Below, piece after piece: positions 7,960-17,060 of a stretch of DNA of 64,000 nucleotides. Each line of letters opens with the position of its first letter. Within the stretch, counting starts at the first letter, position 1. The notes under the pieces were generated by a model. It was not told where the DNA came from and did not search any database. It was given only the letters and a program-made list of their open reading frames with translations. Source of the DNA: Streptomyces sp. MJM8645 (lineage in GTDB: Bacteria > Actinomycetota > Actinomycetes > Streptomycetales > Streptomycetaceae); contig NZ_LJJF01000001.1 in the NCBI RefSeq assembly GCF_001625365.1, positions 2,108,001 through 2,172,000 on the forward strand, written 5' to 3'. A program made the position numbers and the translations under genes.

Positions 7960-9327
7960 ATGAACGCCTCCGCACCAGCCACGGCAGCCACCCGCTCACT
8001 CCCTCGGGTCGTGGCCGCCAGTCTCATCGGGACCACCATCGAGTGGTACGACTACTTCTTGTACGGAACAGCGGCCGCGCTGGTGTTCAACAAGCTGTTC
8101 TTCCCGAACACCGATCCGCTGACGGGGACGCTGCTGTCCTTCCTCACCTACGCGATCGGGTTCGCCGCGCGGCCGGTCGGGGCGCTGGTGTTCGGGCACT
8201 TCGGGGACCGGGTCGGGCGGAAGAAGCTGCTCGTCGTCAGCCTGCTGCTGATGGGCGGGTCGACCACGCTGATCGGGGTGCTGCCCACCTACAGCTCCAT
8301 CGGGGCGGCGGCGCCGGTGCTGTTGACGGTGCTGCGCCTGGTGCAGGGCTTCGCGCTCGGCGGGGAGTGGGGCGGGGCCGTGCTGCTGGTGTCGGAGCAC
8401 GGGGACCAGCGGCGGCGCGGGTTCTGGGCGTCGTGGCCGCAGGGCGGGGCGCCGGCCGGGAACCTGCTGGCGGCGGGGGTGCTGTCGCTGCTGACGGCGG
8501 TGCTGTCGGAGGACGCGTTCCTGTCGTGGGGGTGGCGGGTGCCGTTCCTGCTGTCGGCGGTGCTGGTCGGGGTCGGGCTGTGGATCCGGCTCGCGGTGGA
8601 CGAGTCGCCGCTGTTCAAGCAGGCGCTGGCGGCCCAGCAGCAGCGGAAGACCGTCGAACAGCCGCCGCTGGTGGCGGTGTTGCGCAACCACTGGCGGGAG
8701 GTTCTGGTGGCGATGGGCGCACGGATGGCGGAGAACATCTCGTACTACGTGATGACCACGTTTGTGCTGACGTACGCCGTCACCCACGCGCACTTCTCCA
8801 AGCAGACCGCGCTGAACGCCGTACTGATCGGCTCGGCGATCCAGTTCGCGCTGATCCCGCTGTTCGGAGCGCTGTCCGACCGGGTCGGACGCAAACCGGT
8901 GTACCTGGTGGGCGCGGTCGGGGTGGGCATCTGGGCGTTCGTCTTCTTCGGGCTGGTGGACACCAGGTCGTTCGGACAGCTGGTGGTCGCGGTGACGGTC
9001 GGACTGGTCTTCCACAGCGCGATGTACGCACCGCAGGCGGCGTTCTTCTCCGAGCTGTTCGCCACCCGGATGCGGTACTCGGGCGCCTCGATCGGGGCCC
9101 AGTTCGCCTCGGTGGCCGCCGGCGCGCCCGCGCCGCTGATCGCGACCGCACTGCTCAAGGACTACGGCAACGCCACCCCGATCTCGGTGTACGTGGCGAT
9201 CGCGGCGGCGATCACCGTGCTGGCGGTGCTGTGCGGGCGGGAGACCAGGGGCAGCGACCTGGCGGACGTCGAGGCGGCGGTGGAGGCGGAGGGCGCCGCC
9301 GTGGCGGCCAAGCCCGCCACCGCCTGA
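7960..9327 (+). CDS. MHS-family MFS transporter (metabolite:H+ symporter)
   Basis: Twelve-helix major facilitator protein of 455 residues. The opening segment GTTIEWYDYFLYGTAAALVF is the hallmark of the metabolite:H+ symporter subfamily (ShiA, KgtP and ProP relatives), followed by the loop 2-3 signature GHFGDRVGRKKLL and its repeat in the second half (GALSDRVGRKPVYLV). Members import organic acids or compatible solutes with protons. ATG 7960 is preferred over GTG 7951 because GGAAG sits 9 nt before the ATG and abuts the GTG. Placement between a 3-hydroxybutyrate dehydrogenase and a PucR-type regulator suggests a hydroxy- or keto-acid substrate. Confidence 0.9.
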   Translation: MNASAPATAATRSLPRVVAASLIGTTIEWYDYFLYGTAAALVFNKLFFPNTDPLTGTLLSFLTYAIGFAARPVGALVFGHFGDRVGRKKLLVVSLLLMGGSTTLIGVLPTYSSIGAAAPVLLTVLRLVQGFALGGEWGGAVLLVSEHGDQRRRGFWASWPQGGAPAGNLLAAGVLSLLTAVLSEDAFLSWGWRVPFLLSAVLVGVGLWIRLAVDESPLFKQALAAQQQRKTVEQPPLVAVLRNHWREVLVAMGARMAENISYYVMTTFVLTYAVTHAHFSKQTALNAVLIGSAIQFALIPLFGALSDRVGRKPVYLVGAVGVGIWAFVFFGLVDTRSFGQLVVAVTVGLVFHSAMYAPQAAFFSELFATRMRYSGASIGAQFASVAAGAPAPLIATALLKDYGNATPISVYVAIAAAITVLAVLCGRETRGSDLADVEAAVEAEGAAVAAKPATA

Positions 9328-9386
9328 CGGCCGAGCCGCTACGATCGCGCTTCCGCCGGACCCGACGCCGATTGGCGGCACGCACC

Positions 9387-11294
9387 ATGAACCACCCTCA
9401 CGAAAGCGCCGCGCCCGCGCTGCGGCGGCTGCTCGACCTGCTCGCCTCCGGCGCCGCCACCGAGGACTTCGCCGACGTGCTGGCCGACGCCCGCCGCCGC
9501 GGGGCGCCGGCCGCCGTCCTCGCCGAGATCGACGACGCCACCTGGCAGGCCCTGCGGGTGCACCGCACGCTGCGTCAACACCGGCGCCGGGAAGCCGAGT
9601 TGACCGCCCTGTTCGACACCGCCGGGGACCTCGCCGCCTCCCGGGAGCTGGACACCGTGCTCCAGGCGATCGTCCGCCGCGCCCGGATGCTGCTCGGCAC
9701 CGACACCGCGTACCTGACCCTGCCGGACGAGGCCGCGGGCGACACCTACATGCGGGTCACCGACGGCTCGGTCTCCGTCCTGTTCCAGACCCTGCGGCTC
9801 AGCCTCGGCCACGGCCTGGGCGGCCTGGTCGCGCAGACCGCCCGCCCGTACGCCACCCCCGACTACCGCACCGACGAACGGTTCCACCACACCGGCACGA
9901 TCGACGCGGGCGTGCTCGACGAGGGCCTGGTGGCGATCATCGGGGTGCCGCTGCTGCTCGGCGGCGAGGTCATCGGGGTGCTGTTCGCCGCCGACCGCTC
10001 GCCCCGCGCCTTCTCCCCCGACGAGGTGGCGCTGCTGTGCACGCTGGCCGCGCACGCCGCGATCGCCCTGGACACCGCCAAGTCGCTGGCCGACACCCGG
10101 GCCGCGCTCGCCGAACTGAACAGCGCCAACGAACTGGTCCGCGCCCACTCGGCCGCCGTCCAGCGCGCCGAGCAGGCGCACGACCGGCTCACCGACCTGG
10201 TGCTGCGCGGCGCCGAGGTGCCGGACGTCGCCGCCGCCGTCGCGACCCTGCTGGGCGGCGAGATAGCCGTCCTCGACGCCGAGGGCGAGCCGCTGGCCGG
10301 GCGGTCCGCACCCGCCGGCGAACTGGCGGAGGCGGTCGCCGCGTCCCGGGCCGAGGGGCGGTCCGTCCGGCACGGCGAGCTGTGGGTATGCGCGGTGCTC
10401 GCCGGGCACGACGCGCTCGGCACCCTGGTGCTGCGCGGACGCCCCGGCCTCGACGACGCCGACCGGCGGCTGTTCGAACGGGCCAGCGTGGTGACCGCGC
10501 TGCTCCTGCTGCTGCGCCGCTCGGTGGCCGAGACCGAGAACAGGGTCCGCGGCGAACTGCTCACCGACCTGCTCACCGCCCCCGACCGCGATCCGGCCGG
10601 GCTCACCGCGCGCGGCCGCCGGCTCGGCGTCGACCTCGCCCGCCCGCACCTGGTCCTGGTCGCCGAACCGGCCGAACCCGCCGGACCCCCCGTCCCCGAC
10701 CGCGGCCGGCTGGCTGGCGCCGCCCGGCGGTACCTGTTCGGCTCCCGGGGCGTCAGCGCCGAGCACGGCGAGGCGGTGGTGCTGCTGGTGCCGGAGGCCG
10801 GCGACCCGGAGGAGGCCGCACGGCAGGCCGCCGAGCGGCTGGCCCGGCTGGCCGGGTTCCCCGTCACCGTGGGCGCCGGCCGCCCGGCCGCCGGCCCGCC
10901 CGCGCTGGCCGCCTCGTACGCCGAGGGCCTGCGCTGCGTCCGGGCGCTGCGGGTGCTCGGCCGCGCCGGGGAGGGCGCCTCGGCCCGCGCGCTGGGCTTC
11001 CTCGGGGTGCTGCTCGGCGACGGGCACGACGTGGACGGCTTCGTCGGCTCGGCGCTCGGCCCGCTGCTCGCCTACGACACCCGCCGCGGCACCGAACTGG
11101 TCCGCACCCTGCGCGCCTACTTCGACTGCGGCGGCAGCCTCACCCGCGCCAAGGACGAACTGCACGTCCACGTGAACACCGTCGTCCAGCGGCTGGACCG
11201 GGTCGAGGCGCTGCTCGGCCCGGACTGGAACCACCCCGAGCGCTCGCTCGAACTCCAGCTGGCGCTGCGGCTGCAACTGCTGGCGGGGGGCTGA
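9387..11294 (+). CDS. GAF domain / PucR-type transcriptional regulator
   Basis: Regulator of 635 residues. After a short helical head, a GAF domain spans about residues 70-230 ([20 protein letters not shown] ... [18 protein letters not shown]), followed by a coiled segment and a region resembling the central GGDEF-like domain of CdaR/PucR proteins. The C-terminal 60 residues form the PucR-type helix-turn-helix ([38 protein letters not shown]). Start ATG 9387; other frames lack coding character. Lying 60 bp after the MHS transporter, it is likely the local activator that senses a small molecule through its GAF domain. Effector unknown. Confidence 0.88.
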   Translation: MNHPHESAAPALRRLLDLLASGAATEDFADVLADARRRGAPAAVLAEIDDATWQALRVHRTLRQHRRREAELTALFDTAGDLAASRELDTVLQAIVRRARMLLGTDTAYLTLPDEAAGDTYMRVTDGSVSVLFQTLRLSLGHGLGGLVAQTARPYATPDYRTDERFHHTGTIDAGVLDEGLVAIIGVPLLLGGEVIGVLFAADRSPRAFSPDEVALLCTLAAHAAIALDTAKSLADTRAALAELNSANELVRAHSAAVQRAEQAHDRLTDLVLRGAEVPDVAAAVATLLGGEIAVLDAEGEPLAGRSAPAGELAEAVAASRAEGRSVRHGELWVCAVLAGHDALGTLVLRGRPGLDDADRRLFERASVVTALLLLLRRSVAETENRVRGELLTDLLTAPDRDPAGLTARGRRLGVDLARPHLVLVAEPAEPAGPPVPDRGRLAGAARRYLFGSRGVSAEHGEAVVLLVPEAGDPEEAARQAAERLARLAGFPVTVGAGRPAAGPPALAASYAEGLRCVRALRVLGRAGEGASARALGFLGVLLGDGHDVDGFVGSALGPLLAYDTRRGTELVRTLRAYFDCGGSLTRAKDELHVHVNTVVQRLDRVEALLGPDWNHPERSLELQLALRLQLLAGG

Positions 11295-11442
11295 ACGGGT
11301 CCTTGCGGGCGCGGTCCCTACGGGCCGCCCGTGCGGGCGGTTCAGCCGTGCGTACGGGCCGTACGGGCGGCTGAACCGCCCGCACGGGCGTGGGCGTACA
11401 GTGGCGAGGTTGGTCTCGAACGCCTGGCAAGGAGCGGCAGCG

Positions 11443-12240
11443 GTGAGCGAGAACGTGCGTTTCGTTCGAATGGGGACAGGCGAGGGCGCCATCGCCTACC
11501 AGGAGGCCTGGGAGGAGCAGCAGCGCCTGCACGCGCTGCGGGTCGCGGACGAGATCCCCGACACCGTGCTGCTGCTGGAGCACCAGCCCGTCTACACGAT
11601 GGGCAAGCGCACCAACCCCGCCGACCTGCCGCTCGACGGCACCCCGGTGGTCGAGGTCAACCGCGGCGGGGAGATCACCTGGCACGGCCCCGGCCAGCTG
11701 GTCGGCTACCCCATCGTCAAGCTGCCCGACCCGATCGACGTGGTCGCCTACGTCCGCCGGCTGGAGGAGGCGCTGATCCGCGCCTGCGCCGGGTTCGGCG
11801 TCGGCACCACCCGGGTCGAGGGCCGCAGCGGCGTCTGGGTGCTGGGCGATTCCATCCCGGACGCCGTGGTGGACCCGGCGCAGGTGGTGGACATCGGCAA
11901 GCTGACCCTGCGGATGGGCCTGCCGCTGGGCATCGACCCGCGGCTGGCCGGCCCCGAGTACGCGCCGTCCAACGCCGGCCAGCGCGGCGACGACCGCAAG
12001 CTCGCCGCGATCGGCGTCCGGGTCGCCCGCGGGGTCACCATGCACGGCTTCGCGCTCAACTGCGACCCCGACATGACCTGGTTCGACCGGATCGTGCCGT
12101 GCGGCATCCGGGACGCCGGCGTCGCCTCGCTCGCCGGCGAGCTGGGGCGCGACTTCACCGTCGGCGAGGCGCTGCCGGTGGTCGAGCGGCACCTGGCGGA
12201 CGTGTTCGCCGAGCTGCCCGAACCCGCGCTCACCCGCTGA
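11443..12240 (+). CDS. lipB: Lipoyl(octanoyl) transferase LipB
   Basis: Transfers octanoyl from acyl carrier protein to lipoyl domains, the first step of lipoate biosynthesis, in the cytoplasm. The 265-residue protein shows the family signature [18 protein letters not shown], the lysine segment [20 protein letters not shown], and the catalytic cysteine in [13 protein letters not shown]. Between the GVWVLGD and RKLAAIG strands it carries an insertion of about 50 residues, which I recall from other streptomycete LipB proteins. GTG 11443 is chosen because AAGGAG lies 8-9 nt upstream; a frame from 11401 has no such site. lipA follows 174 bp downstream. Confidence 0.95.
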   Translation: MSENVRFVRMGTGEGAIAYQEAWEEQQRLHALRVADEIPDTVLLLEHQPVYTMGKRTNPADLPLDGTPVVEVNRGGEITWHGPGQLVGYPIVKLPDPIDVVAYVRRLEEALIRACAGFGVGTTRVEGRSGVWVLGDSIPDAVVDPAQVVDIGKLTLRMGLPLGIDPRLAGPEYAPSNAGQRGDDRKLAAIGVRVARGVTMHGFALNCDPDMTWFDRIVPCGIRDAGVASLAGELGRDFTVGEALPVVERHLADVFAELPEPALTR

Positions 12241-12320
12241 CCCGGGCCCGGGTCCTCGCCCGGGCTCTTCCCCGGGCCCCACTCCGGATTGCCCCCCGGG
12301 AATCTACCGGCCAGTAGCGC

Positions 12321-12346
12321 TGTTGCCCTGCGATTGCGGGGCAACA
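12321..12346. terminator. Hairpin between lipB and lipA
   Basis: TGTTGCCC (12321-12328) pairs with GGGCAACA (12339-12346) around a 10-nt loop. It may terminate part of the lipB transcript or act in the lipA leader; no T-run follows. A second small repeat (GTACCC-TGG-GGGTAC) lies about 30 bp further on, before the lipA ribosome site. Confidence 0.45.
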
Positions 12347-12414
12347 GGCCGCGCGAAGGCCTTACAACCACAGGCGTACCCTGGGGGTACCCCGTCTAGT
12401 TCTAGGAGTCGCAC

Positions 12415-13368
12415 GTGTCCGCTGTCGCGCCCGACGGCAGGAAGCTGCTCCGCCTGGAGGTCCGCAACAGCGAGACCCCCATCGAGCGGAAGCCCGAGTG
12501 GATCAAGACCCGCGCGAAGATGGGGCCGGAGTACAACGCCCTCCAGTCGCTGGTGAAGAAGGAGGGGCTGCACACCGTCTGCCAGGAAGCCGGCTGCCCC
12601 AACATCTTCGAGTGCTGGGAGGACCGCGAGGCGACCTTCCTCATCGGCGGCGACCAGTGCACCCGCCGCTGCGACTTCTGCCAGATCGACACCGGCAAGC
12701 CCGCCGAGTTCGACCGGGACGAGCCGCGCCGGGTCGCCGAGTCCATCGTCACGATGGACCTCAACTACGCCACCATCACCGGCGTCGCCCGCGACGACCT
12801 GCCGGACGGCGGCGCCTGGCTGTACGCCGAGACCGTGCGCCAGGTGCACGCGCTGACCGCCGACCGCGAGAGCGGCCGCACCGGCGTCGAGCTGCTGATC
12901 CCCGACTTCAACGCGGTGCCCGAGCAGCTGGCCGAGGTCTTCTCCTCCCGCCCCGAGGTGCTCGCGCACAACGTCGAGACGGTGCCGCGGATCTTCAAGC
13001 GGATCCGCCCGGCCTTCCGCTACGAGCGCTCGCTCGACGTCATCACCCAGGCCCGCGCGGCCGGGCTGGTGACCAAGTCCAACCTGATCCTCGGCATGGG
13101 CGAGACCCGCGAGGAGGTCAGCCAGGCGCTGGCCGACCTGGTCGGCGCCGGCTGCGAGCTGATCACCATCACCCAGTACCTGCGCCCCTCGCTGCGCCAC
13201 CACCCGGTGGAGCGCTGGGTCAAGCCGCACGAGTTCGTCGAGCTCCAGCAGGAGGCCGAGGAGCTGGGCTTCGCCGGGGTCATGTCGGGCCCGCTGGTGC
13301 GCTCCTCCTACCGGGCCGGGCGGCTGTACCGGCAGGCGCTGGAGCGGCGCGCGCAGGCCGCGGTCTGA
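12415..13368 (+). CDS. lipA: Lipoyl synthase LipA (radical SAM)
   Basis: Inserts two sulfur atoms into octanoyl-lipoyl domains with S-adenosylmethionine. The 317 residues include the auxiliary-cluster cysteines in [13 protein letters not shown], the radical-SAM CxxxCxxC motif in [11 protein letters not shown], and the conserved C-terminal RSSYRAG whose serine ligates the auxiliary cluster. Length and order are normal for the family. GTG 12415 follows TAGGAG at a spacing of about 8 nt. Located directly after lipB, as in other streptomycetes. Confidence 0.97.
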   Translation: MSAVAPDGRKLLRLEVRNSETPIERKPEWIKTRAKMGPEYNALQSLVKKEGLHTVCQEAGCPNIFECWEDREATFLIGGDQCTRRCDFCQIDTGKPAEFDRDEPRRVAESIVTMDLNYATITGVARDDLPDGGAWLYAETVRQVHALTADRESGRTGVELLIPDFNAVPEQLAEVFSSRPEVLAHNVETVPRIFKRIRPAFRYERSLDVITQARAAGLVTKSNLILGMGETREEVSQALADLVGAGCELITITQYLRPSLRHHPVERWVKPHEFVELQQEAEELGFAGVMSGPLVRSSYRAGRLYRQALERRAQAAV

Positions 13369-13473
13369 TCCGGTTGATCCGGCCGGGTCGGCTGGGTCGG
13401 CTGGGCTGATTGAGCCGGCAGATTCTGATGATCCTGCTGATCCGGTGCTTTTGAGCCATCCGGTGCGCGAGCG

Positions 13474-13506
13474 AAGGGCGGAGCCTCGGCTCCGCCCTTT
13501 CGGTTT
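13474..13506 (+). terminator. Rho-independent-type terminator after lipA
   Basis: AAGGGCGGAGCC (13474-13485) and GGCTCCGCCCTT (13488-13499) form a 12-bp stem with a very short loop, followed by TCGGTTT. It lies about 105 bp after the lipA stop; the space before it is filled with low-complexity GGCTGGGTC-like repeats. Confidence 0.8.
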
Positions 13507-13610
13507 CACCGCACTTTGACTGCCTGGTCACCGCCTGGTAACACGGGATGGTGACGATGGACTCGTTGCGATCGTTCGATTCTTCTCAGCCACGAGGGGA
13601 GCTGTTCGGC

Positions 13611-13790
13611 ATGCGGATGCGCATCCGGTCGGTGGGGGTCGCGCTGCGGCTCGCCGAGAGCGTCCTGCTGGCGGGTGGCCAGCAGCAGGCCCGGCGCAAC
13701 GCCTGGGCGGCGGTCTGCGAGAACCGCCGGTACGCGGCGGACCGCCGACACGACGCGCGGGCGGCGACGACGTCACCGCCACGACGGTGA
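13611..13790 (+). CDS. Small conserved basic protein downstream of lipA
   Basis: Predicted 59-residue protein rich in Arg and Ala, starting MRMRIRSVGVALRLAESVLL followed by AGGQQQARRNAWAAVC. I recall a similar small protein between lipA and the DUF4191 gene in other Streptomyces, which supports it being real. Function unknown; no signal peptide or membrane segment. ATG 13611 is preceded by GAGGGGAG at a good distance; upstream in-frame ATGs at 13548 and 13560 lack a ribosome site. The Arg-rich C-terminus after about residue 40 looks non-conserved and may be drift. Confidence 0.6.
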   Translation: MRMRIRSVGVALRLAESVLLAGGQQQARRNAWAAVCENRRYAADRRHDARAATTSPPRR

Positions 13791-13865
13791 CGTCCTCGAC
13801 GGTTCTCAGCAGTTCTCAGCGGTTCTCGATGGTTCTCAGCGGTTCTCGACGGTGACGTTCTCGAC
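13786..13865. repeat. Five 10-bp direct repeats framed by 15-bp repeats
   Basis: Positions 13801-13850 are five contiguous decamers: GGTTCTCAGC, AGTTCTCAGC, GGTTCTCGAT, GGTTCTCAGC, GGTTCTCGAC. They are framed by GGTGACGTCCTCGAC (13786-13800) and GGTGACGTTCTCGAC (13851-13865), which differ at one base. The array lies 120-200 bp upstream of the DUF4191 gene. Confidence 0.85.
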
Positions 13866-13999
13866 GCGGCCGCGCCGGGGCCGTTCGCCGCGGCCGACGG
13901 TCGCTGTGTGCGACGGCACAGGGCACACGAGTCACGGATCGAGGCGAACGGGTACCCGGGCTTGGATATCCCGTACCCGTGCCACGTACCATGAGCGTT

Positions 14000-14689
14000 A
14001 TGGCGAGGGAAACATCCGAGAACCCCGGGCGACTGAAGCAGATCCGCCTGGCTTACACCATGACCAAGAAGGTCGACACCAAGATCGGCCTGATCATCGC
14101 CGGCGTCGGCCTGCTGACCTTCGGCGTGTTCCTCGCCATCGGCTTCGCAATCGACCACCCGATCTACCTGGGCATCCTGGGCTTCATCGTGGCCTTCCTG
14201 GCCATGGCGATCGTCTTCGGGCGCCGGGCCGAGCGCGCGGCGTTCGGACAGATGGAGGGGCAGCCGGGCGCCGTTGCGGCGGTGCTGAACAACATCCGAC
14301 GCGGCTGGAGCTCCAACTCCACCCCGGTCGCGGTCACCCGCAACCAGGACGCGGTCTACCGCGCGGTGGGCCGGGCCGGAATCGCGCTGATCGGCGAAGG
14401 CAACCCGAACCGGGTGCGCCAGCTGCTGGCCTCCGAGAAGAAGAAGATGGCCCGGGTCGTCGGCGACGTGCCGGTGCACGACATCGTGGTGGGTACCGGC
14501 GAGGGCGAGATCCCGCTCAAGAAGCTGCAGATCCACCTGATGCGACTGCCCCGCGCCATCACCGCGTCCCAGGTCACCGAGACCAACGACCGTCTGCGCG
14601 CCCTGGGCGACCTGCTCTCCAAGGCGCCGATCCCCAAGGGCCCGATGCCCAAGGGTGCCCGGATGCCCAAGGGCGGCCAGGCCCGCTGA
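14000..14689 (+). CDS. DUF4191-family membrane protein
   Basis: Membrane protein of 229 residues conserved next to lipA/glnA in actinomycetes; function unknown. After a basic N-terminus (MARETSENPGRLKQIRLAYT) there are two adjacent hydrophobic helices at about residues 31-75 (IGLIIAGVGLLTFGVFLAIG and YLGILGFIVAFLAMAIVF). A soluble C-terminal domain follows, and the tail repeats PKGPMPKGARMPKGG. ATG 14000 is chosen because a TACCAT -10 box (13987-13992) lies 7 nt before it; ATG 13991 falls inside that box. Confidence 0.85.
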   Translation: MARETSENPGRLKQIRLAYTMTKKVDTKIGLIIAGVGLLTFGVFLAIGFAIDHPIYLGILGFIVAFLAMAIVFGRRAERAAFGQMEGQPGAVAAVLNNIRRGWSSNSTPVAVTRNQDAVYRAVGRAGIALIGEGNPNRVRQLLASEKKKMARVVGDVPVHDIVVGTGEGEIPLKKLQIHLMRLPRAITASQVTETNDRLRALGDLLSKAPIPKGPMPKGARMPKGGQAR

Positions 14690-14701
14690 CGCTCCCCCGA
14701 C

Positions 14702-14758
14702 CACAACACTGAACGGCCCCGCCGCGGAGATCCCGCAGCGGGGCCGTTCAGTGTTGTG
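14702..14758. terminator. Bidirectional terminator, 21-bp stem
   Basis: Arms 14702-14722 and 14738-14758 are exact reverse complements (each contains GAACGGCCCCGC or its complement) with a 15-nt loop that itself holds a 4-bp stem. It sits between the convergent DUF4191 and RDD genes and can serve both. Confidence 0.9.
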
Positions 14759-14816
14759 CGGCAAGGCCGTCCGGCCCTGGATCCAGGCTGGGTTCCGGAC
14801 TGGATCCGGACCTCGC

Positions 14817-14849
14817 AGATCCGGACTAGATCCGGACTAGATCCGGACC
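14817..14849. repeat. Three tandem 11-bp repeats over the RDD stop codon
   Basis: AGATCCGGACT at 14817-14827 and 14828-14838, and AGATCCGGACC at 14839-14849. A partial copy precedes them. The tract covers the last codons and the stop of the RDD gene. Confidence 0.8.
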
Positions 14850-15304
14850 TCGACGGTGCCGACCGCCTTGTCGTGCAGACCGCGGGTGTCGCGGTCCCAG
14901 ACCAGCGGCGGCACCACCAGGCAGAGCAGCAGGGTGCGCAGCAGCACCTGCGGGATGGTCGCGCGGCCGCCGTCCAGACGGATCACCCGGAGGCCGAACA
15001 GCCGCTTGCCGACGGTCGTCCCGGTGGTGGCGAGCAGCACCGCCGCGACCAGGAAGTAGAGCGGGCAGGTCCACAGGTTCGCCTCGGCCGGGCTGCCCTT
15101 GCCGATCAGCCCGTAGGCGATCAGGGCGACCAGCCAGCCGTCCACGAACAGGGCGCCGATCCGGCGGCCCGGGCCCGCGATCGAGCCGGGGCCCTCCTTG
15201 GGCAGGCCGAGGCGCTCGCCGCGGAAGCCGAAGTCGGCTCCCATCTTCTCGGCGGCCGCCTTCGGGCCGTCGATCCACGATCCCAACGCTTCTCTGGTGT
15301 CCAC
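14837..15304 (-). CDS. RDD-family membrane protein
   Basis: RDD-domain protein of 155 residues. The domain begins GPGRRIGALFVDGWLVALIA (Arg and Asp of the RDD signature) and continues with a second hydrophobic helix and GTTVGKRLFGLRVIRLDGGR, then RTLLLCLVVPPLVWDRDTRG and LHDKAVGTVEV. About three membrane helices are expected. The role of RDD proteins is generally unknown (ion or small-molecule transport has been suggested). GTG 15304 is the start; it diverges from glnA. Its stop codon lies inside a short 11-bp repeat tract. Confidence 0.88.
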   Translation of the reverse strand: MDTREALGSWIDGPKAAAEKMGADFGFRGERLGLPKEGPGSIAGPGRRIGALFVDGWLVALIAYGLIGKGSPAEANLWTCPLYFLVAAVLLATTGTTVGKRLFGLRVIRLDGGRATIPQVLLRTLLLCLVVPPLVWDRDTRGLHDKAVGTVEVRI

Positions 15305-15391
15305 GAATCCACACTAACCGGGCGACCCGTCCGCGCCGCCACCGGCTCCCCCGAACGCCACGGGCGGGTGAATCGTGCCGCCGGAGCTTTC

Positions 15392-15411
15392 CAAGTGGTC
15401 CAGACCACTTG
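15392..15411. promoter_or_regulatory. Candidate DasR (dre) operator in the glnA-RDD intergenic region
   Basis: CAAGTGGTC-CA-GACCACTTG is a 20-bp palindrome. Its core AGTGGTCCAGACCACT differs at one base from the dre consensus AGTGGTCTAGACCACT known for the GlcNAc-responsive GntR-family regulator DasR of Streptomyces. It lies 88 bp upstream of the RDD start and about 75 bp upstream of the first GlnR box of glnA. Binding is inferred from the match only. Confidence 0.65.
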
Positions 15412-15484
15412 TGGAGAGCCGAGCCTGACGGCGGTGCGTTTTGCCCCGTCCCGTACATCTTTGCCACCCGATCGGCGGGCGTGG

Positions 15485-15538
15485 TTAACATTTATGAAAC
15501 GACCGGGTCACCGGCCGGAAACGGCCCGTTCCTAGGGT
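15485..15538 (+). promoter_or_regulatory. glnA promoter with two GlnR boxes
   Basis: Two copies of the GlnR half-site pair gTnAc-n6-GaAAc are spaced exactly as in known targets. The first is TTAAC-ATTTAT-GAAAC (15485-15500). After 6 nt comes the second, GTCAC-CGGCCG-GAAAC (15507-15522). A TAGGGT -10 box (15533-15538) follows and there is no good -35, as expected for an activated promoter. GlnR would activate glnA under nitrogen limitation. Confidence 0.85.
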
Positions 15539-15567
15539 GAGCCCCATTCGCACGCCGAGGAGGATGG

Positions 15568-16980
15568 ATGTTCAACAACGCCGCCGAAGTGAAGCAGTTC
15601 ATTCAGGACAACGACGTGAAGTTCGTCGATGTCCGCTTCTGCGATCTGCCTGGCGTCATGCAGCACTTCTCCGTACCTGCGGCGACCTTCGACCCGTCCG
15701 AGATCCTGATGTTCGACGGCTCGTCGATCCGCGGCTTCCAGGCCATCCACGAGTCCGACATGGCCCTGGTCCCGGACCTCGCCACGGCTCGGCTCGACCC
15801 CTTCCGGGTCGAGAAGCACCTCAACATCAACTTCTTCATCCAGGACCCGGTCACCGGCGAGGCCTACAGCCGCGACCCGCGCAACGTCGCCAAGAAGGCC
15901 GAGGCCTACCTCGCCTCCTCCGGCATCGCCGACACCGCGTTCTTCGGGCCCGAGGCCGAGTTCTACGTCTTCGACTCGGTCCGCTTCGAGACCAGCGCCA
16001 ACGCGTCCTTCTACCACATCGACTCGGAGGCCGGCGCCTGGAACTCCGGCGCCGCCGAGGGCGACGTCCGCGGCTACAAGGTCAAGTACAAGGGCGGCTA
16101 CTTCCCCACCCCGCCGGTGGACCACTTCGCCGACCTGCGGGCCGAGATGTCGCTCGAACTGGCCAAGTCCGGCCTCGAAGTCGAGCGCCAGCACCACGAG
16201 GTCGGCACGGCCGGCCAGGCCGAGATCAACTACAAGTTCAACACCCTGCTGCACGCCGCCGACGACCTGATGCTGTTCAAATACATCATCAAGAACGTCG
16301 CCTGGCGCAACGGCAAGACGGCCACCTTCATGCCCAAGCCGATCTTCGGCGACAACGGCTCGGGCATGCACGTCCACCAGTCGCTGTGGACCGAGGGCTC
16401 GCCGCTCTTCTACGACGAGCAGGGCTACGCCGGCCTCTCCGACACCGCCCGCTACTACATCGGCGGCCTGCTCCGGCACGCCCCCTCGCTGCTGGCCTTC
16501 ACCAACCCGTCGGTGAACTCCTACCACCGCCTGGTCCCGGGCTTCGAGGCGCCGGTCAACCTCGTCTACTCCCAGCGCAACCGCTCCGCCGCGATCCGCA
16601 TCCCGATCACCGGCTCCAACGCCAAGGCCAAGCGCATCGAGTTCCGCGCGCCCGACCCCTCCTCCAACCCGTACCTGGCCTTCGCCGCCATGCTGATGGC
16701 CGGCCTCGACGGCATCCGCAACAAGATCGAGCCGCTGGAGCCGGTCGACAAGGACCTCTACGAGCTCGCCCCCGAGGAGCACGCCAACGTCCCGCAGGTA
16801 CCCGCCTCCCTCCCGGCCGTCCTCGACGCCCTGGAAGCCGACCACGAGTACCTGCTCGCCGGCAACGTCTTCACCCCGGACCTGATCGAGACCTGGATCG
16901 ACTTCAAGCGCACCAACGAGATCGCCCCCATCGCCCTCCGCCCCCACCCCCACGAGTTCGAGCTGTACTACGACCTGTAG
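15568..16980 (+). CDS. glnA: Glutamine synthetase I (GlnA)
   Basis: ATP-dependent synthesis of glutamine from glutamate and ammonium; a dodecameric cytoplasmic enzyme. The 470 residues show the GSI beta-grasp N-terminus with [10 protein letters not shown], the metal-site [12 protein letters not shown] and EINYKFNTL, the [11 protein letters not shown] loop, the [12 protein letters not shown] active-site loop (about residues 331-342) and [19 protein letters not shown]. The adenylylation loop [11 protein letters not shown] places the target tyrosine at residue 398, so GlnE, encoded at 48981-52013, can modify it. GGAGGA precedes ATG 15568. Expression is under GlnR boxes; a possible attachment-type duplication affects the very 3' end. 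Confidence 0.97.
   Translation: MFNNAAEVKQFIQDNDVKFVDVRFCDLPGVMQHFSVPAATFDPSEILMFDGSSIRGFQAIHESDMALVPDLATARLDPFRVEKHLNINFFIQDPVTGEAYSRDPRNVAKKAEAYLASSGIADTAFFGPEAEFYVFDSVRFETSANASFYHIDSEAGAWNSGAAEGDVRGYKVKYKGGYFPTPPVDHFADLRAEMSLELAKSGLEVERQHHEVGTAGQAEINYKFNTLLHAADDLMLFKYIIKNVAWRNGKTATFMPKPIFGDNGSGMHVHQSLWTEGSPLFYDEQGYAGLSDTARYYIGGLLRHAPSLLAFTNPSVNSYHRLVPGFEAPVNLVYSQRNRSAAIRIPITGSNAKAKRIEFRAPDPSSNPYLAFAAMLMAGLDGIRNKIEPLEPVDKDLYELAPEEHANVPQVPASLPAVLDALEADHEYLLAGNVFTPDLIETWIDFKRTNEIAPIALRPHPHEFELYYDL
16957..16980 (+). repeat. Left copy of duplicated glnA 3' end
   Basis: The last 24 nt of glnA, from TTCGAGCTGTACTACGAC to the stop, recur with 21 of 24 matches at 22699-22722. The two copies bracket the two-component/ABC block. 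Read as a candidate attachment-site pair; see the findings. Confidence 0.7.
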
Positions 16981-16990
16981 GGGCGCCTCC

Positions 16991-17060
16991 GACCTGCGGA
17001 AACGCAGTTCGACCTCTCATCGTTTCCGCAGGTCAGACAAGGTTCTGACCTGCGGAAACG
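16991..17060. repeat. Three copies of a 14-bp repeat just after glnA
   Basis: GACCTGCGGAAACG occurs at 16991-17004 (+), 17021-17034 (inverted) and 17047-17060 (+). The first two can form a 14-bp stem that may end glnA transcription. A diverged relative (CATTTGCGCAGGTCAGA, about 22675-22691) lies next to the displaced glnA end. Confidence 0.85.

Noticed and set aside
7092..9386. Plus-strand open frame running into the PucR-type regulator from far upstream
   Set aside because: It crosses the dehydrogenase and transporter genes in another frame; regulator homology begins only at ATG 9387.
13801..13850. CRISPR array
   Set aside because: Units of 10 bp are contiguous with no spacers and there are no cas genes.
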